A DNA stretch of 64,000 bases from Rhizobium binae (GCF_017357225.1 NZ_CP071604.1:3475001-3539000), one strand, 5' to 3'; shown: positions 1 through 7,838, counted from the stretch's first letter. Notes: generated by a model from the letters alone, not told the origin. A program made the numbers and translations.

Positions 1-101
1 TCGGTGTCGACGGCGCCGACCACAGTCACGCCGTCTATTTTGCTGAAATGGGTGAGCTGGTTTTTTGCCATCACGCCCGTACCAAGAACGAGTAGTCGCA
101 T
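1..101 (-). CDS. Gfo/Idh/MocA-family oxidoreductase, N-terminus only (thuB-like)
   Basis: Only the first 33 codons lie inside the window. They read MRLLVLGTGVMAKNQLTHF, a beta strand followed by a glycine-rich turn (GTGVMA) and then VVGAVDTD, which is the start of an NAD(P)-binding Rossmann fold as in Gfo/Idh/MocA dehydrogenases. The ATG lies 9 bases beyond the thuA stop codon, so the two genes are surely cotranscribed. In Sinorhizobium meliloti thuA is followed by thuB, an oxidoreductase of this family used in trehalose catabolism, so a ThuB-like role is likely. The fragment is too short to prove it. Confidence 0.7.
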   Translation of the reverse strand, partial: MRLLVLGTGVMAKNQLTHFSKIDGVTVVGAVDT

Positions 102-110
102 GAATGCTCC

Positions 111-896
<786 letters not shown>

Positions 897-948
897 GATG
901 TGCTCCTCTGGAAGCTGGAAATATCGAACAGGCGGGAAAAGCAGAATT

Positions 949-960
949 CAAAGCGCTTTG
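949..960. promoter_or_regulatory. Candidate LacI-family operator upstream of thuA
   Basis: CAAAGCGCTTTG is a perfect 12-bp palindrome with a central CG, the usual look of LacI/GalR-family operators. It lies 53-64 bases upstream of the thuA GTG. The S. meliloti thu operon is controlled by ThuR, a LacI-type repressor, so this is a plausible operator. No regulator gene is visible in the window. The rest of 897-1090 shows nothing else I can name. Confidence 0.4.
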
Positions 961-1090
961 GAAAAGCGCCTTGGGTGCGCCTCGATCTCCTCCACGTCCA
1001 AGCAACACATAGCCCTTTGTCAGGAATTTGACAAAGGGGAAAATTTCACTCGCTCGCCTCGCAGGAGGATTTAAAAATATCTCAGTAAAA

Positions 1091-1432
1091 TCAATGCGAA
1101 ACGGATTTCGAGAACAGGTTGACGACGACGACGCCGGATATGATCAGCCCTAGGCCGACGATCGCCGGCAGGTCCAGCCGCTGCTTGAAGAAAACGAGTC
1201 CGACCGAGGAAATCAGCACGATTCCCAAAGCGCTCCAAATCGCGTAAGCGACTCCCACGGGAATGCTCTTCAGCGTCAGCGACAGGCAATAGAAGGCCGC
1301 GGCATAACAGGCGACGACAAGCGCCGTCGGCCCGATGCGGGTGAATTGCTGCGACAATTGCAGCGCGGTCGTGCCGATGACTTCGAGCACGATGGCTGCA
1401 AAGAGCAGCCCGTAAATGGCGGCCTGGCTCAT
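1091..1432 (-). CDS. Small multidrug resistance (SMR/EmrE-type) efflux protein
   Basis: 113 residues, the normal length of an SMR transporter, with four hydrophobic helices. The essential membrane glutamate is present at position 17 (AAIVLEVIGT), matching E14 of EmrE, and the helix-3 stretch AYAIWSALGIVLI matches the GxG-type packing motif of the family. SMR proteins work as dimers in the inner membrane and exchange protons for cationic drugs or guanidinium compounds. The gene starts 19 bases after the stop of the TetR gene on the same strand, so repressor and pump form one operon. Confidence 0.9.
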   Translation of the reverse strand: MSQAAIYGLLFAAIVLEVIGTTALQLSQQFTRIGPTALVVACYAAAFYCLSLTLKSIPVGVAYAIWSALGIVLISSVGLVFFKQRLDLPAIVGLGLIISGVVVVNLFSKSVSH

Positions 1433-1451
1433 AGAGGCATTCCTTTTCGGA

Positions 1452-2015
1452 TCACTTTCTAGTCAGCTCGACAAGGCGGTTGATGAGATCCCGCCTCAGA
1501 GCATCGCTGATATCATGGCTCTCCAGCGTATCGGAGAACCACAGGCCGTCGGCAGCAAAGCGCACGATCTGCGCGTCGAGGGAGGAATCAGTGCCGACAT
1601 ATTCCTCGGCCCGCGCCTGCACCCATTGTCGCCAGCGAAGGCGCAGCCGGGGTTCGGCAAGAAGCGCGATCGTCACCTGCGTCCAGCTTCGGGAATCGTC
1701 GGGACGATCCTTGAGGCCGGACACCGCCCTGAGATAGGCGCGGGTGAAGCGGCCTTGCGGCTGCGGATCGCCGCGCATCAGTTCCTCGATATCGGCGTCG
1801 AACTTTTCAAGCAGGTTCTCGAACAGAGCGTCGAGCAGTGCATTCTTCGTCCGGAAATGATGCAGCAGCCCGCCCTTGCTGACGTTGGAGGCGGAAGAGA
1901 CCGCATCGAGCGTGACGGCCGCCATTCCATCGCTGGCTGCAAGGCGTGCGGCGACCTCCAGCAACTGCTGGCGCACGAGAGCCGGTTGTTTCTTGCGATG
2001 GTGAGCGCTTGACAT
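1452..2015 (-). CDS. TetR-family repressor of the SMR efflux gene
   Basis: 187 residues. The N-terminal helix-turn-helix is clear: LLEVAARLAASDGMAAVTLDAVSSASNVSKGGLLHHFRTKNALLDALFENL, the standard TetR arrangement, followed by a variable ligand-binding C-terminal domain. A longer reading from 2051 is possible, but that would place a perfect 14-bp palindrome inside the coding region. The ATG at 2015 is therefore preferred and the palindrome then lies 15-28 bases upstream. The gene is cotranscribed with the SMR pump at 1091-1432, so the regulator probably represses itself and the pump until a cationic substrate binds. Confidence 0.85.
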   Translation of the reverse strand: MSSAHHRKKQPALVRQQLLEVAARLAASDGMAAVTLDAVSSASNVSKGGLLHHFRTKNALLDALFENLLEKFDADIEELMRGDPQPQGRFTRAYLRAVSGLKDRPDDSRSWTQVTIALLAEPRLRLRWRQWVQARAEEYVGTDSSLDAQIVRFAADGLWFSDTLESHDISDALRRDLINRLVELTRK

Positions 2016-2029
2016 GCAATTGCAAAGAT

Positions 2030-2043
2030 ACCGTCCGGACGGT
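2030..2043. promoter_or_regulatory. TetR-type operator palindrome
   Basis: ACCGTCCGGACGGT is a perfect 14-bp palindrome located 15-28 bases upstream of the preferred TetR start. The flanking TATACCGTCC-like layout resembles operators of the QacR/AcrR/EthR-like TetR group. Its position suggests autorepression of the TetR-SMR operon. Confidence 0.65.
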
Positions 2044-2184
2044 TTTGTCAAGAAGAATCGGGTGAATGCCCTGCTCCATGGGCATTATGGGCGAAATGCC
2101 GCGGCACTTTGATGACAGTTGCGATCATTTCCCGCCAGGTGCATGAAGGATCGGGCGGATGGCAATGATACGGGGGATGATTTT

Positions 2185-2595
2185 GTGACGGAAAAGGTCA
2201 CCACTCTATATGAAGCGATCGGCGGCAATCCCACCGTGCGGGCGCTGACGCATCGCTTCTACGCGCTGATGAACGAACTGCCGGAGGCAAGCAATGTGCG
2301 CGCCGTTCATCCGCCGAGCCTTCAGGGCAGCGAAGAGAAATTCTACGAATACATGACCGGTTATCTCGGCGGCCCGCCGCTCTATACCGACAAGCGCGGC
2401 CACCCGCGACTGCGCAGCCGCCATCTCGTCGCCGAAATCGGCCCGGTCGAGCGCGACGAATGGTTGCTCTGCTTCCGCCGCGCGCTCGACGAGACGATCG
2501 CGAGCCAGGCGTTGCGCGACCTGATCTGGGCGCCGGTCGAGCGCCTTGCCTATCACATGCAGAACAGGGCCCCTGACACCGAGGAACAACCATGA
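2185..2595 (+). CDS. Group II truncated hemoglobin
   Basis: 136 residues with the reading TLYEAIGGNPTVRALTHRFYALMNELPEA at the N-terminus, FYEYMTGYLGGPPLYTDKRGHPRLRSRHL in the middle and DEWLLCFRRALDE after it. These are hallmarks of group II (trHbO-like) truncated hemoglobins: the distal Tyr region in RFY, the proximal histidine in the RxRHL stretch, and the conserved W in EWLLCF. Such proteins bind oxygen or NO, or protect from peroxides. The frame is open back to 2119, but a GTG at 2185 with GGGGGA at ideal distance fits the family length better. The stop overlaps the ATG of the DUF423 gene (ATGA), so the two are translationally coupled. Confidence 0.85.
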   Translation: MTEKVTTLYEAIGGNPTVRALTHRFYALMNELPEASNVRAVHPPSLQGSEEKFYEYMTGYLGGPPLYTDKRGHPRLRSRHLVAEIGPVERDEWLLCFRRALDETIASQALRDLIWAPVERLAYHMQNRAPDTEEQP

Positions 2596-2963
2596 GCCTG
2601 AACGCGCGTCTGGAGCCGGTGCTCTATCTCTTTGCCGGCTTGTTCGGCGCGGCCGGCGTGGCGCTCGCCGCCCTTGCCACCCATGGCGGCGGCCAAGCCA
2701 ACCTTCCGGCTTCGGCATCCGCCATGTGTCTCGCCCACGCCCCTGCCCTACTGGCATTGGCTCTCGGCACAACAAGGCTCAAAACCGCCTGGCTGGCCGG
2801 TTTCCTCATGATTGTCGGGACGCTGCTCTTTGCGGGTGACCTGGTGACGCTGCGGTTTACCGCCGCCGGCCTCTTCCCCTATGCCGCGCCGATCGGCGGC
2901 TGGGCGATGATGCTTGGCTGGCTGGCCGTTGCGGCGGGCGCGGGCTTCCGGGTCAGGGCTTAG
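2592..2963 (+). CDS. DUF423 family inner-membrane protein
   Basis: 123 residues with four hydrophobic helices. LFGAAGVALAALATHGG near the N-terminus, FLMIVGTLLFAGDLVTLRF in the middle and PIGGWAMMLGWLAV at the end match the DUF423 (YgdD-like) family. The function of this family is unknown. It overlaps the hemoglobin stop codon by four bases, so it is part of that small operon. Confidence 0.8.
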   Translation: MSLNARLEPVLYLFAGLFGAAGVALAALATHGGGQANLPASASAMCLAHAPALLALALGTTRLKTAWLAGFLMIVGTLLFAGDLVTLRFTAAGLFPYAAPIGGWAMMLGWLAVAAGAGFRVRA

Positions 2964-3091
2964 GATGAGATAATCCGATCCCTGATAGACGACATTGGCG
3001 AAGCCGAGCTTTTCTCGATAGAATGTAAGCGTCGCATCGCTATCGAGCGACGGAAGGCCCGGCAGGACCTCGATGCGATCGGGCCCCTCGT

Positions 3092-3406
3092 TTACATGCC
3101 GTCGACCACATTGAAGCCTTCGAAGACCGGCGGCCCTTTATACATCGCCTTACGGTCGCCGGCATTGCGGTGCGCAGCGCGAAATCTCTCGGACCTCGTC
3201 CAGTTCTGAAAATCCTCTTCGCTCTTCCAGACCGTATGCGAGGAATAGAGCGTATAGCCCTCTTCTGCGTTAAGCTTGCCGCGCAGCAGACGGAATTCGA
3301 CGAAACCGGGCACCTCGGCCAGGCCGGAATCGCGGTTACGCCAGACGGTCTCGAAATCGCCCTCGGTCCGGGTTACGACCTTGAAGCGGTTCATTGCGAT
3401 ATACAT
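3092..3406 (-). CDS. ABM-domain monooxygenase, probable IsdG/HmuQ-type heme-degrading enzyme
   Basis: 104 residues forming one antibiotic-biosynthesis-monooxygenase domain: MNRFKVVTRTEGDFETVWRNRDSGLAEVPGFVEFRLLRG, then YTLYSSHTVWKSEEDFQNWTRSERFRAAHRNAG. The Asn near position 6, the Trp in F-NW and the His in FRAAH correspond to the catalytic N-W-H set of IsdG-type non-canonical heme oxygenases; HmuQ of Bradyrhizobium is of this type. SD AAGGAGA precedes the ATG. It is the last gene of a three-gene operon that begins behind an iron-box-like palindrome, next to tonB, which supports a heme or iron role. The substrate remains an inference. Confidence 0.72.
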   Translation of the reverse strand: MYIAMNRFKVVTRTEGDFETVWRNRDSGLAEVPGFVEFRLLRGKLNAEEGYTLYSSHTVWKSEEDFQNWTRSERFRAAHRNAGDRKAMYKGPPVFEGFNVVDGM

Positions 3407-3415
3407 GAAATCTCC

Positions 3416-3688
3416 TTACGCCTTCCTCTTGCCCATCCTTGCGGCATGTGAGGGAAAGGCAAGGATATTATTGCCGTTTGCCGCCGCCGGGCCAAGCGGT
3501 CTCGTCGTCGCTTCTCCGGGCATGCGCGCCTCCCAGGTCGGGAACAGCATCACGTTCTTATAGATCTGTTGGCGTTCGGCATGCTGCTGAAAAAGCTCGT
3601 AAAGCTCGGGCACGAGGCCGTCGCCGCTCTGCGCGGCGAGCTTGTGCAGGCCGATGATGGTGAAGCCGTCGGGGCGGTGATGGTTCAC
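3416..3688 (-). CDS. Hypothetical protein in the iron-linked ABM operon
   Basis: 90 residues, no family I recognise. The sequence is soluble-looking, with a helical part (LHKLAAQSGDGLVPELYELFQQHAERQQIYKN) and a low-complexity tail ending in GKRKA. Its start overlaps the stop of the DUF2325 gene by four bases (ATGA), and it ends 9 bases before the start of the ABM monooxygenase gene. It is clearly one operon with both, so a role connected with heme or iron handling is plausible but unproven. Confidence 0.65.
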   Translation of the reverse strand: MNHHRPDGFTIIGLHKLAAQSGDGLVPELYELFQQHAERQQIYKNVMLFPTWEARMPGEATTRPLGPAAANGNNILAFPSHAARMGKRKA

Positions 3689-4092
3689 CGGGAATTGTCT
3701 CGTTCGTTCATCGTCTGCAGCGCACGCTCCAGGCTGGACTTGCTGCCGTTGCGCAGCGGGATGAAAGCCTTGCCGAACTTCTTGCAGCCGGTTTTCACCC
3801 TCAGGCAGGCATCGTGGCTGATACAGTCGATCGGGCAGAACACGCAGTCGACCGAGGGAAGCACGGTATCGATGCGCGAAACCGCTTCACGCAACCCGCC
3901 GTCGTGATGGATGAGCTCAGCGCCGAAATTGCTGGCGATCTGGCGAAGATGCGCCACCTGGCAGTCGCGGCCGCCGACATAGAGGAAACTGCGGCCATCC
4001 AGTTTGGACCGTCCGAAGGATGCCTCAGCAGCGTCCTCGCCCGCGCTGTCGCGGACTTGCCGGTTCGATCCCTTCTTGCCCTTGCGAGCCAT
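3685..4092 (-). CDS. DUF2325 domain protein
   Basis: 135 residues. After a basic N-terminus, the reading FLYVGGRDCQVAHLRQIASNFGAELIHHDGGLREAVSRIDTVLPSVDCVFCPIDCISHDACLRVKTGCKKFGKAFIPLRNGSKSSLERAL is a complete DUF2325 domain: the HHDGG motif, the D-V-S/C-H-DA motif and the CKKFGK-F-LR motif are all present. The biochemical role of the family is unknown. It is the first gene of an operon with the 90-residue protein and the ABM monooxygenase. A TGA-N9-TCA palindrome lies 91-105 bases upstream of its start. Confidence 0.8.
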   Translation of the reverse strand: MARKGKKGSNRQVRDSAGEDAAEASFGRSKLDGRSFLYVGGRDCQVAHLRQIASNFGAELIHHDGGLREAVSRIDTVLPSVDCVFCPIDCISHDACLRVKTGCKKFGKAFIPLRNGSKSSLERALQTMNERDNSR

Positions 4093-4182
4093 ATACCACC
4101 CGTTCGCTCGTTGATCGTCACACGATTCCTGCGTGTGCGGGTGGAACTTATTAAACTTGATTTTCGCAGTAAAGTCTAAAGT

Positions 4183-4197
4183 TGATAATTTTAATCA
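4183..4197. promoter_or_regulatory. Iron-responsive operator (IRO/RirA-type box)
   Basis: TGATAATTTTAATCA fits TGA-N9-TCA, the IRO box found at iron-regulated promoters in Rhizobium leguminosarum and bound by RirA. It is AT-rich and nearly palindromic in an otherwise GC-rich region. It sits just past the tonB stop (4201) and upstream of the DUF2325-ABM operon that runs left from 4092, so it most likely controls that operon. Confidence 0.65.
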
Positions 4198-4200
4198 TAT

Positions 4201-5436
4201 TTATCTCCTCCCGATCTCGAAGACCTGAGTGAAGCGCATCGAACTTCCGCCCGGAGGCGGACTGAAGGGTGATGCGCGCCGCACAGCATCAGCAGCCGCC
4301 TGATCGATCTCCGAAACGCCCGAGCTTCTGGAGATGACAGCAGAGACAAGATTACCGCTTCCAGCGATGGTCAGCGTCACTGCCGCCGTTCCACTAACAT
4401 TCTTCGGCTCACGAAGGGCGCGCCGGATGCGCGCACGAACCTTTCCGCCATAGTTGGCACGGGCGGCTGTGCCCACCCCGTTATTATTGCTGGCAGCTTG
4501 CGAATTGCGGTCTGACTGTGCTGAGGGATTACCTTCCGCGACACCACGTGTAGAATCCTGCTGCGCCTCGCCCTTCGACCCAGCAGTCTTTTTCGGCGGG
4601 CGCTTTTTCTCGACCGGTTTCGGCTTTTCCTTAGTCACGGCTTTCGGTTTCGGCTTCGGCGGCACGACCTCCTCCGGCTCGACTGCGGCGACAGGGGGCG
4701 TCTCGAATGGTTGAACTTCCGGGGATATCTCGTCAGAAGGCTTGCGCTCCTCGGGAATGACCGTCGACATCGGCTGTGCGATAGCAGTTTCTGCTTGAAC
4801 TTCGGAAACGAGGATTTCCGGCTCGACCGCCGCTGTAATTTCCGGCGAAACGCGCGTTACCTCTGGAGAAGGGGCTTGCTGAATCGGATCCTGAGCTTCT
4901 GCGGGCGAGACTTCGGTCGGCTGGATTGTCTCCGGCTCTACTGCCTCTGGAATAATTTCTTCCTGTACGGTCACATCGGTCTCGCCGGCAGCGGTCTGGT
5001 CGACGTCCGAATTACCATACATGACGACGCTGACGGCTTCGCCGGCTTCCTCGATTGCTTCTTCCGCTATGTGGGGGAAGGCAACGATCACCACTGCGGC
5101 CAAAGTCGCATGGAAAATTAGCGAGCAAAAACAACTCAGCGTCTCCCGCCGCCGCATTGGCTTCTTCTCGCCTTCCTGTTTTTGCACCGCCGCGTCCATC
5201 GGCGGCGCAGAGAGCGGAGAGGTCGGCACGGTTTCCGGATGGTCGGGAAAGGCGGATATCTGCGCGAAACGCGTGTAGTGGATCACCGTTTCGCCGGCCG
5301 GCTGCCGCGGTACGTTGCGCAGTTCGGAAAGCTCGTGGCCGGAATGCATGCCGGGCGTGTTGTCGTTGAGGCTGCCGCTGGCGTCCGCCTTCCCGATGAG
5401 CACCTGCCTCGATCTGGTTTTCGCTGAAATCGCCAT
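4201..5436 (-). CDS. tonB: TonB energy-transducing protein
   Basis: 411 residues. A membrane anchor (about residues 101-120, CFCSLIFHATLAAVVIVAF) is followed by a Pro/Glu/Lys-rich spacer (about 130-300, with EEVVPPKPKPKAVTKEKPKPVEKK) and a C-terminal TonB domain: YGGKVRARIRRALREPKNVSGTAAVTLTIAGSGNLVSAVISRSSGVSEIDQAAADAVRRASPFSPPP. TonB couples the proton gradient to outer-membrane receptors for siderophores and heme. A 93-residue cytoplasmic extension precedes the anchor, longer than in most TonB proteins; an internal start at M94 would give a standard layout. Upstream lies an exported protein on the same strand; the adjacent divergent hmuV remnant recalls the tonB-hmuPSTUV arrangement of R. 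leguminosarum. Confidence 0.9.
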   Translation of the reverse strand: MAISAKTRSRQVLIGKADASGSLNDNTPGMHSGHELSELRNVPRQPAGETVIHYTRFAQISAFPDHPETVPTSPLSAPPMDAAVQKQEGEKKPMRRRETLSCFCSLIFHATLAAVVIVAFPHIAEEAIEEAGEAVSVVMYGNSDVDQTAAGETDVTVQEEIIPEAVEPETIQPTEVSPAEAQDPIQQAPSPEVTRVSPEITAAVEPEILVSEVQAETAIAQPMSTVIPEERKPSDEISPEVQPFETPPVAAVEPEEVVPPKPKPKAVTKEKPKPVEKKRPPKKTAGSKGEAQQDSTRGVAEGNPSAQSDRNSQAASNNNGVGTAARANYGGKVRARIRRALREPKNVSGTAAVTLTIAGSGNLVSAVISRSSGVSEIDQAAADAVRRASPFSPPPGGSSMRFTQVFEIGRR

Positions 5437-5467
5437 TGTCTACGCCTCGGACAGACTGAAACATGTC

Positions 5468-5488
5468 CGCCGGGGTTCATCCCCGGCG
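5468..5488 (-). terminator. Hairpin between the exported protein gene and tonB
   Basis: An 8-bp perfect GC stem (CGCCGGGG / CCCCGGCG) with a 5-base loop lies between the stop at 5494 and the tonB start. No U-run follows on the minus strand, so it is more likely an attenuating or mRNA-stabilising hairpin than a full terminator. Confidence 0.4.
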
Positions 5489-5493
5489 TTATC

Positions 5494-5919
5494 TTAGCCC
5501 TCGAAGGGAACCGAAATCTGCGAACGGGTGACGAGACCCTTCATGCATTCGCCGGCAGCCGGCCCGTCGCAGACCGGCGTGTCGTTGATCAGGATGCGGG
5601 TCACGCTCTCGCATTTGACATTTGGCATGTCGAACTGGCGCACGCGCTTCTTACCCCGCGGCAGATCCCGGAAATCGAGGACGGTGATGCGGTCGACGGC
5701 GTTCTTGTCGTTGAAGAAGGCGAGTTCGAAGGAGACCTTGTTGATGGCGGCGGGCAGCTGGTTGAGCGCGACGAAGGTCATTATGCAGCCCTTCTGCGTG
5801 GGCGCCAGCGCGTTGAGCTCGACATTGAGAGAGGCTGCCGGCGCCGCCTCCTGTGCCTGGCATACGCCCGCAACCGCCGTCAACAAGCCGGCTGCAGCAG
5901 CCGCAAACCTGATCGTCAT
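5494..5919 (-). CDS. Exported hypothetical protein upstream of tonB
   Basis: 141 residues from the ATG at 5919, which follows GGAGGAG. The N-terminus MTIRFAAAAAGLLTAVAGVCQAQEA is a classic signal peptide with an AQA cleavage site, so the protein is periplasmic or secreted. The mature part has four cysteines (GCIM, VKCES, PVCDG, GECMKG) that could form two disulfides, and the stretch KVSFELAFFNDKNAVDRITVLDFRDLPRGKKRVRQFD suggests a beta-sandwich. I do not recognise a named family. It is followed by tonB 57 bases downstream on the same strand, so a link to TonB-dependent uptake is possible. Confidence 0.75.
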   Translation of the reverse strand: MTIRFAAAAAGLLTAVAGVCQAQEAAPAASLNVELNALAPTQKGCIMTFVALNQLPAAINKVSFELAFFNDKNAVDRITVLDFRDLPRGKKRVRQFDMPNVKCESVTRILINDTPVCDGPAAGECMKGLVTRSQISVPFEG

Positions 5920-6020
5920 ATGCTCCTCCGCCATTGTCGCAGGCCGCCGCCAGGCAGCTTCATCTCAGCAATCTCAAAAACTTGACCGTAATAGTATCCT
6001 ATTGCGTCTTTAAAAAACTA

Positions 6021-6035
6021 TGAGCAAGAAAGTCA
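6021..6035. promoter_or_regulatory. Weak second IRO-like box
   Basis: TGAGCAAGAAAGTCA also fits TGA-N9-TCA, but the inner nine bases are not palindromic. It lies 102-116 bases upstream of the exported-protein/tonB transcription unit and near the hmuV remnant, where a divergent iron-regulated promoter would be expected. The rest of 5935-6190 is AT-richer than its surroundings and holds no gene I can support. Confidence 0.3.
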
Positions 6036-6189
6036 AGTTAATAGTCGCGAAAGCCGGGGGCCACTGATCCCCGGCCTCACGGAATTGCCAACCGAAATGA
6101 TGGTTGAAAAGCCAGATACCTTTAAGCACGCGCTGGTGCTCGGCGAGCCGGCGGCGAAACAGCGAGTCGTCGAAAGCGCGGATATCTTC

Positions 6190-6937
6190 CGCGGCACGAA
6201 CGATCATCAGTGACGTCGCCTTCACCGCCAAGGGCGGCGAGTTGACGGCGATCGCCGGCCGAACGGCTCCGGCAAGACGACGACGATGAAAGCGATCTCG
6301 GGCGAGCTTGGCTATGACGGCTCGGTGCGCATCGGCGGCGGCGAAGTGAAGGGGCAGAAACCCTGGCAGCTTGCCGCCGTTCGCGGCATGCTGCCGCGGG
6401 CAAGTACCATCTCCTTTCCCTTCACCGTGCGCGAGATCGTCCGGATCGGCCTGACTTCGGGCCTCAACTTCAATCCCGACAAAGCCGATCAGACGGCGGC
6501 GACGGCACTTGCTTCCGTCGACCTCTCCGGCTTCGAAGGCCGCTTCTACCAGGAACTCTCCGGCGGCTAGCAGCAGCGCGTGCAGCTTGCCCGCGTGCTC
6601 TGCCAGATCTCCGAGCCTGTCGTCGACGGCAAGCCTTGCTGGCTGCTGCTCGACGAGCTGGTCTCGACCTCGACATCAGCCATCAACCATCATCTCGCTC
6701 GCCCGGAGTTTCTGCGAACGCGGCGGCGGCGTCATGCATGACCTCAAACTGACGGCGCTTTTCGCCGACCGCGTCGTGCTGATGAAGTCAGGGCGCCTTG
6801 CTGCCGCCGGAAGCATCCGCGAGGTGTTGTCCGACGAAATCACGCTCTCGGTCTTCGGCTGCGCCCTGCGCATCAACCAGGTGCCGCCCGACGGCACGCC
6901 CCTCGTGCTCGCTCACAGCGCCCCTCCTCGGCGCTAG
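6190..6937 (+). pseudogene. hmuV: Degenerate hemin ABC transporter ATPase (hmuV remnant)
   Basis: Translated in pieces, this stretch reads as HmuV: TIISDVAFTAKGGELTAIAG, then PNGSGKTTTMKAISGEL, TISFPFTVREIVRIGL, FEGRFYQELSGG, QQRVQLARVLCQ and MHDLKLTALFADRVVLMKSGRL, ending VFGCALRINQVPPDGTPLVL. It cannot make a protein. One C is missing inside the Walker A codons near 6260, shifting the frame. The glutamate codon of the LSGGEQQ signature is TAG at 6568-6570. Further frame changes follow near the Walker B/D-loop (about 6660-6740). The rest of hmuPSTU is absent. In R. leguminosarum hmuPSTUV lies divergent from tonB, as this remnant does. Confidence 0.85.
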
Positions 6938-6951
6938 CCGGCCCGCGCGGC

Positions 6952-6976
6952 GGAACTTTTCACCGCCCGGCACGTT
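6952..6976 (+). promoter_or_regulatory. EcfG-type promoter for the DUF883/holin-like pair
   Basis: GGAAC at 6952-6956, 16 bases, then CGTT at 6973-6976: an exact match to the alphaproteobacterial EcfG consensus GGAAC-N16/17-CGTT. Transcription would begin near 6983, about 104 bases before the ATG at 7087. Confidence 0.75.
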
Positions 6977-7086
6977 TTCGGCAGTGATTTGAGTCAATGC
7001 CGGGCGGTCTCATCTATGCAACGAACGGTCATGACCCCCGTGCAAAACAGGCGGGCTTGCGCGCGCCCCAGCCAATGGAGATAACC

Positions 7087-7431
7087 ATGACCTATTCCAT
7101 TTTTCACTCCGGCCGCAGCCGCCGCAACGGCAGCTTCCATAATTTCGAATCCGGCATTGAGGAACAGATCGAGGCGCTGCGCGACGAGCTGGCGGAACTG
7201 ACGCGCCTCGTCGGCAAGAATTCCCGCAATCAGGGCGATAAGATCCGCGGCCAGGCCAGCGCCGGCTATGAGGAACTGCTCAGCCGCAGCGAGGATCTCT
7301 TGCGCGAATTGCAGCACGGCTACGAGCGCAGCGCGACCGAGATGCGCGAGACCGTGCGCAAACATCCGCTGGCAACGATCGGCGCCGCGGCCGCCTTCGG
7401 CCTGGCCATCGCCTTCCTCGCTCGGCGCTGA
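7087..7431 (+). CDS. DUF883/ElaB-YqjD-like membrane-anchored protein
   Basis: 114 residues: a charged, helical N-terminal part (EEQIEALRDELAELTRLVGKNSRNQGDKIRGQASAGYEELLSRSEDLLRELQHGYERSATEMRETVRKHP) followed by one C-terminal transmembrane helix, LATIGAAAAFGLAIAFLARR. This is the ElaB/YqjD (DUF883) plan. In E. coli those proteins are C-tail-anchored, bind ribosomes and are controlled by the stress factor RpoS. The start at 7087 follows GGAG with good spacing. An EcfG-type promoter upstream gives it the equivalent alphaproteobacterial stress control. The holin-like gene follows 8 bases downstream. Confidence 0.78.
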   Translation: MTYSIFHSGRSRRNGSFHNFESGIEEQIEALRDELAELTRLVGKNSRNQGDKIRGQASAGYEELLSRSEDLLRELQHGYERSATEMRETVRKHPLATIGAAAAFGLAIAFLARR

Positions 7432-7439
7432 GGAAGGCG

Positions 7440-7838
7440 ATGCTCTCGATCCTCAGCCTGCTGACGGGCGCAAGCGTGCATCGGACCGTCGCGCGCGCCA
7501 AGCGCACCAGCATCTTCGTTGTGCTGGCCCTGCTCTTCCTCCTCACCGCCTATGCGCTGGCCGTCACTGCCGGCGCCATCTGGCTCGCCGGCATTTACGG
7601 TCCGGTCGGCGCTGCCCTCTTCCTGGCCGCTTGTGCATTGCTAATCGCCATCATCCTGGTGGTGGTGATGGTGATCATCAATGCCCAGGAGAAACGTCGC
7701 GCCCGCGAGCGCCGTGCAGCACTGGAATCGCTGGCGGCAGTCGGTCTCGGCCTCGTCCGCGCCCAGCCGCTCCTGACCGCTGGCGTGCTGGCGGCAATCG
7801 TCGCGGCCAATCTGGTGGGGTTGAAGCGGGAGGATTAA
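7440..7838 (+). CDS. Small membrane protein, phage-holin-III/YqjE-like
   Basis: 132 residues with two strong transmembrane helices (SIFVVLALLFLLTAYALAVTAGAIWLAGIYG and AALFLAACALLIAIILVVVMVIINA), a charged stretch (QEKRRARERRAALE) and a third hydrophobic segment near the end. The layout resembles YqjE / phage holin superfamily III proteins, which in enterobacteria also sit next to yqjD. It is cotranscribed with the DUF883 gene under the EcfG-type promoter at 6952. No lysis function is implied. Confidence 0.65.
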   Translation: MLSILSLLTGASVHRTVARAKRTSIFVVLALLFLLTAYALAVTAGAIWLAGIYGPVGAALFLAACALLIAIILVVVMVIINAQEKRRARERRAALESLAAVGLGLVRAQPLLTAGVLAAIVAANLVGLKRED

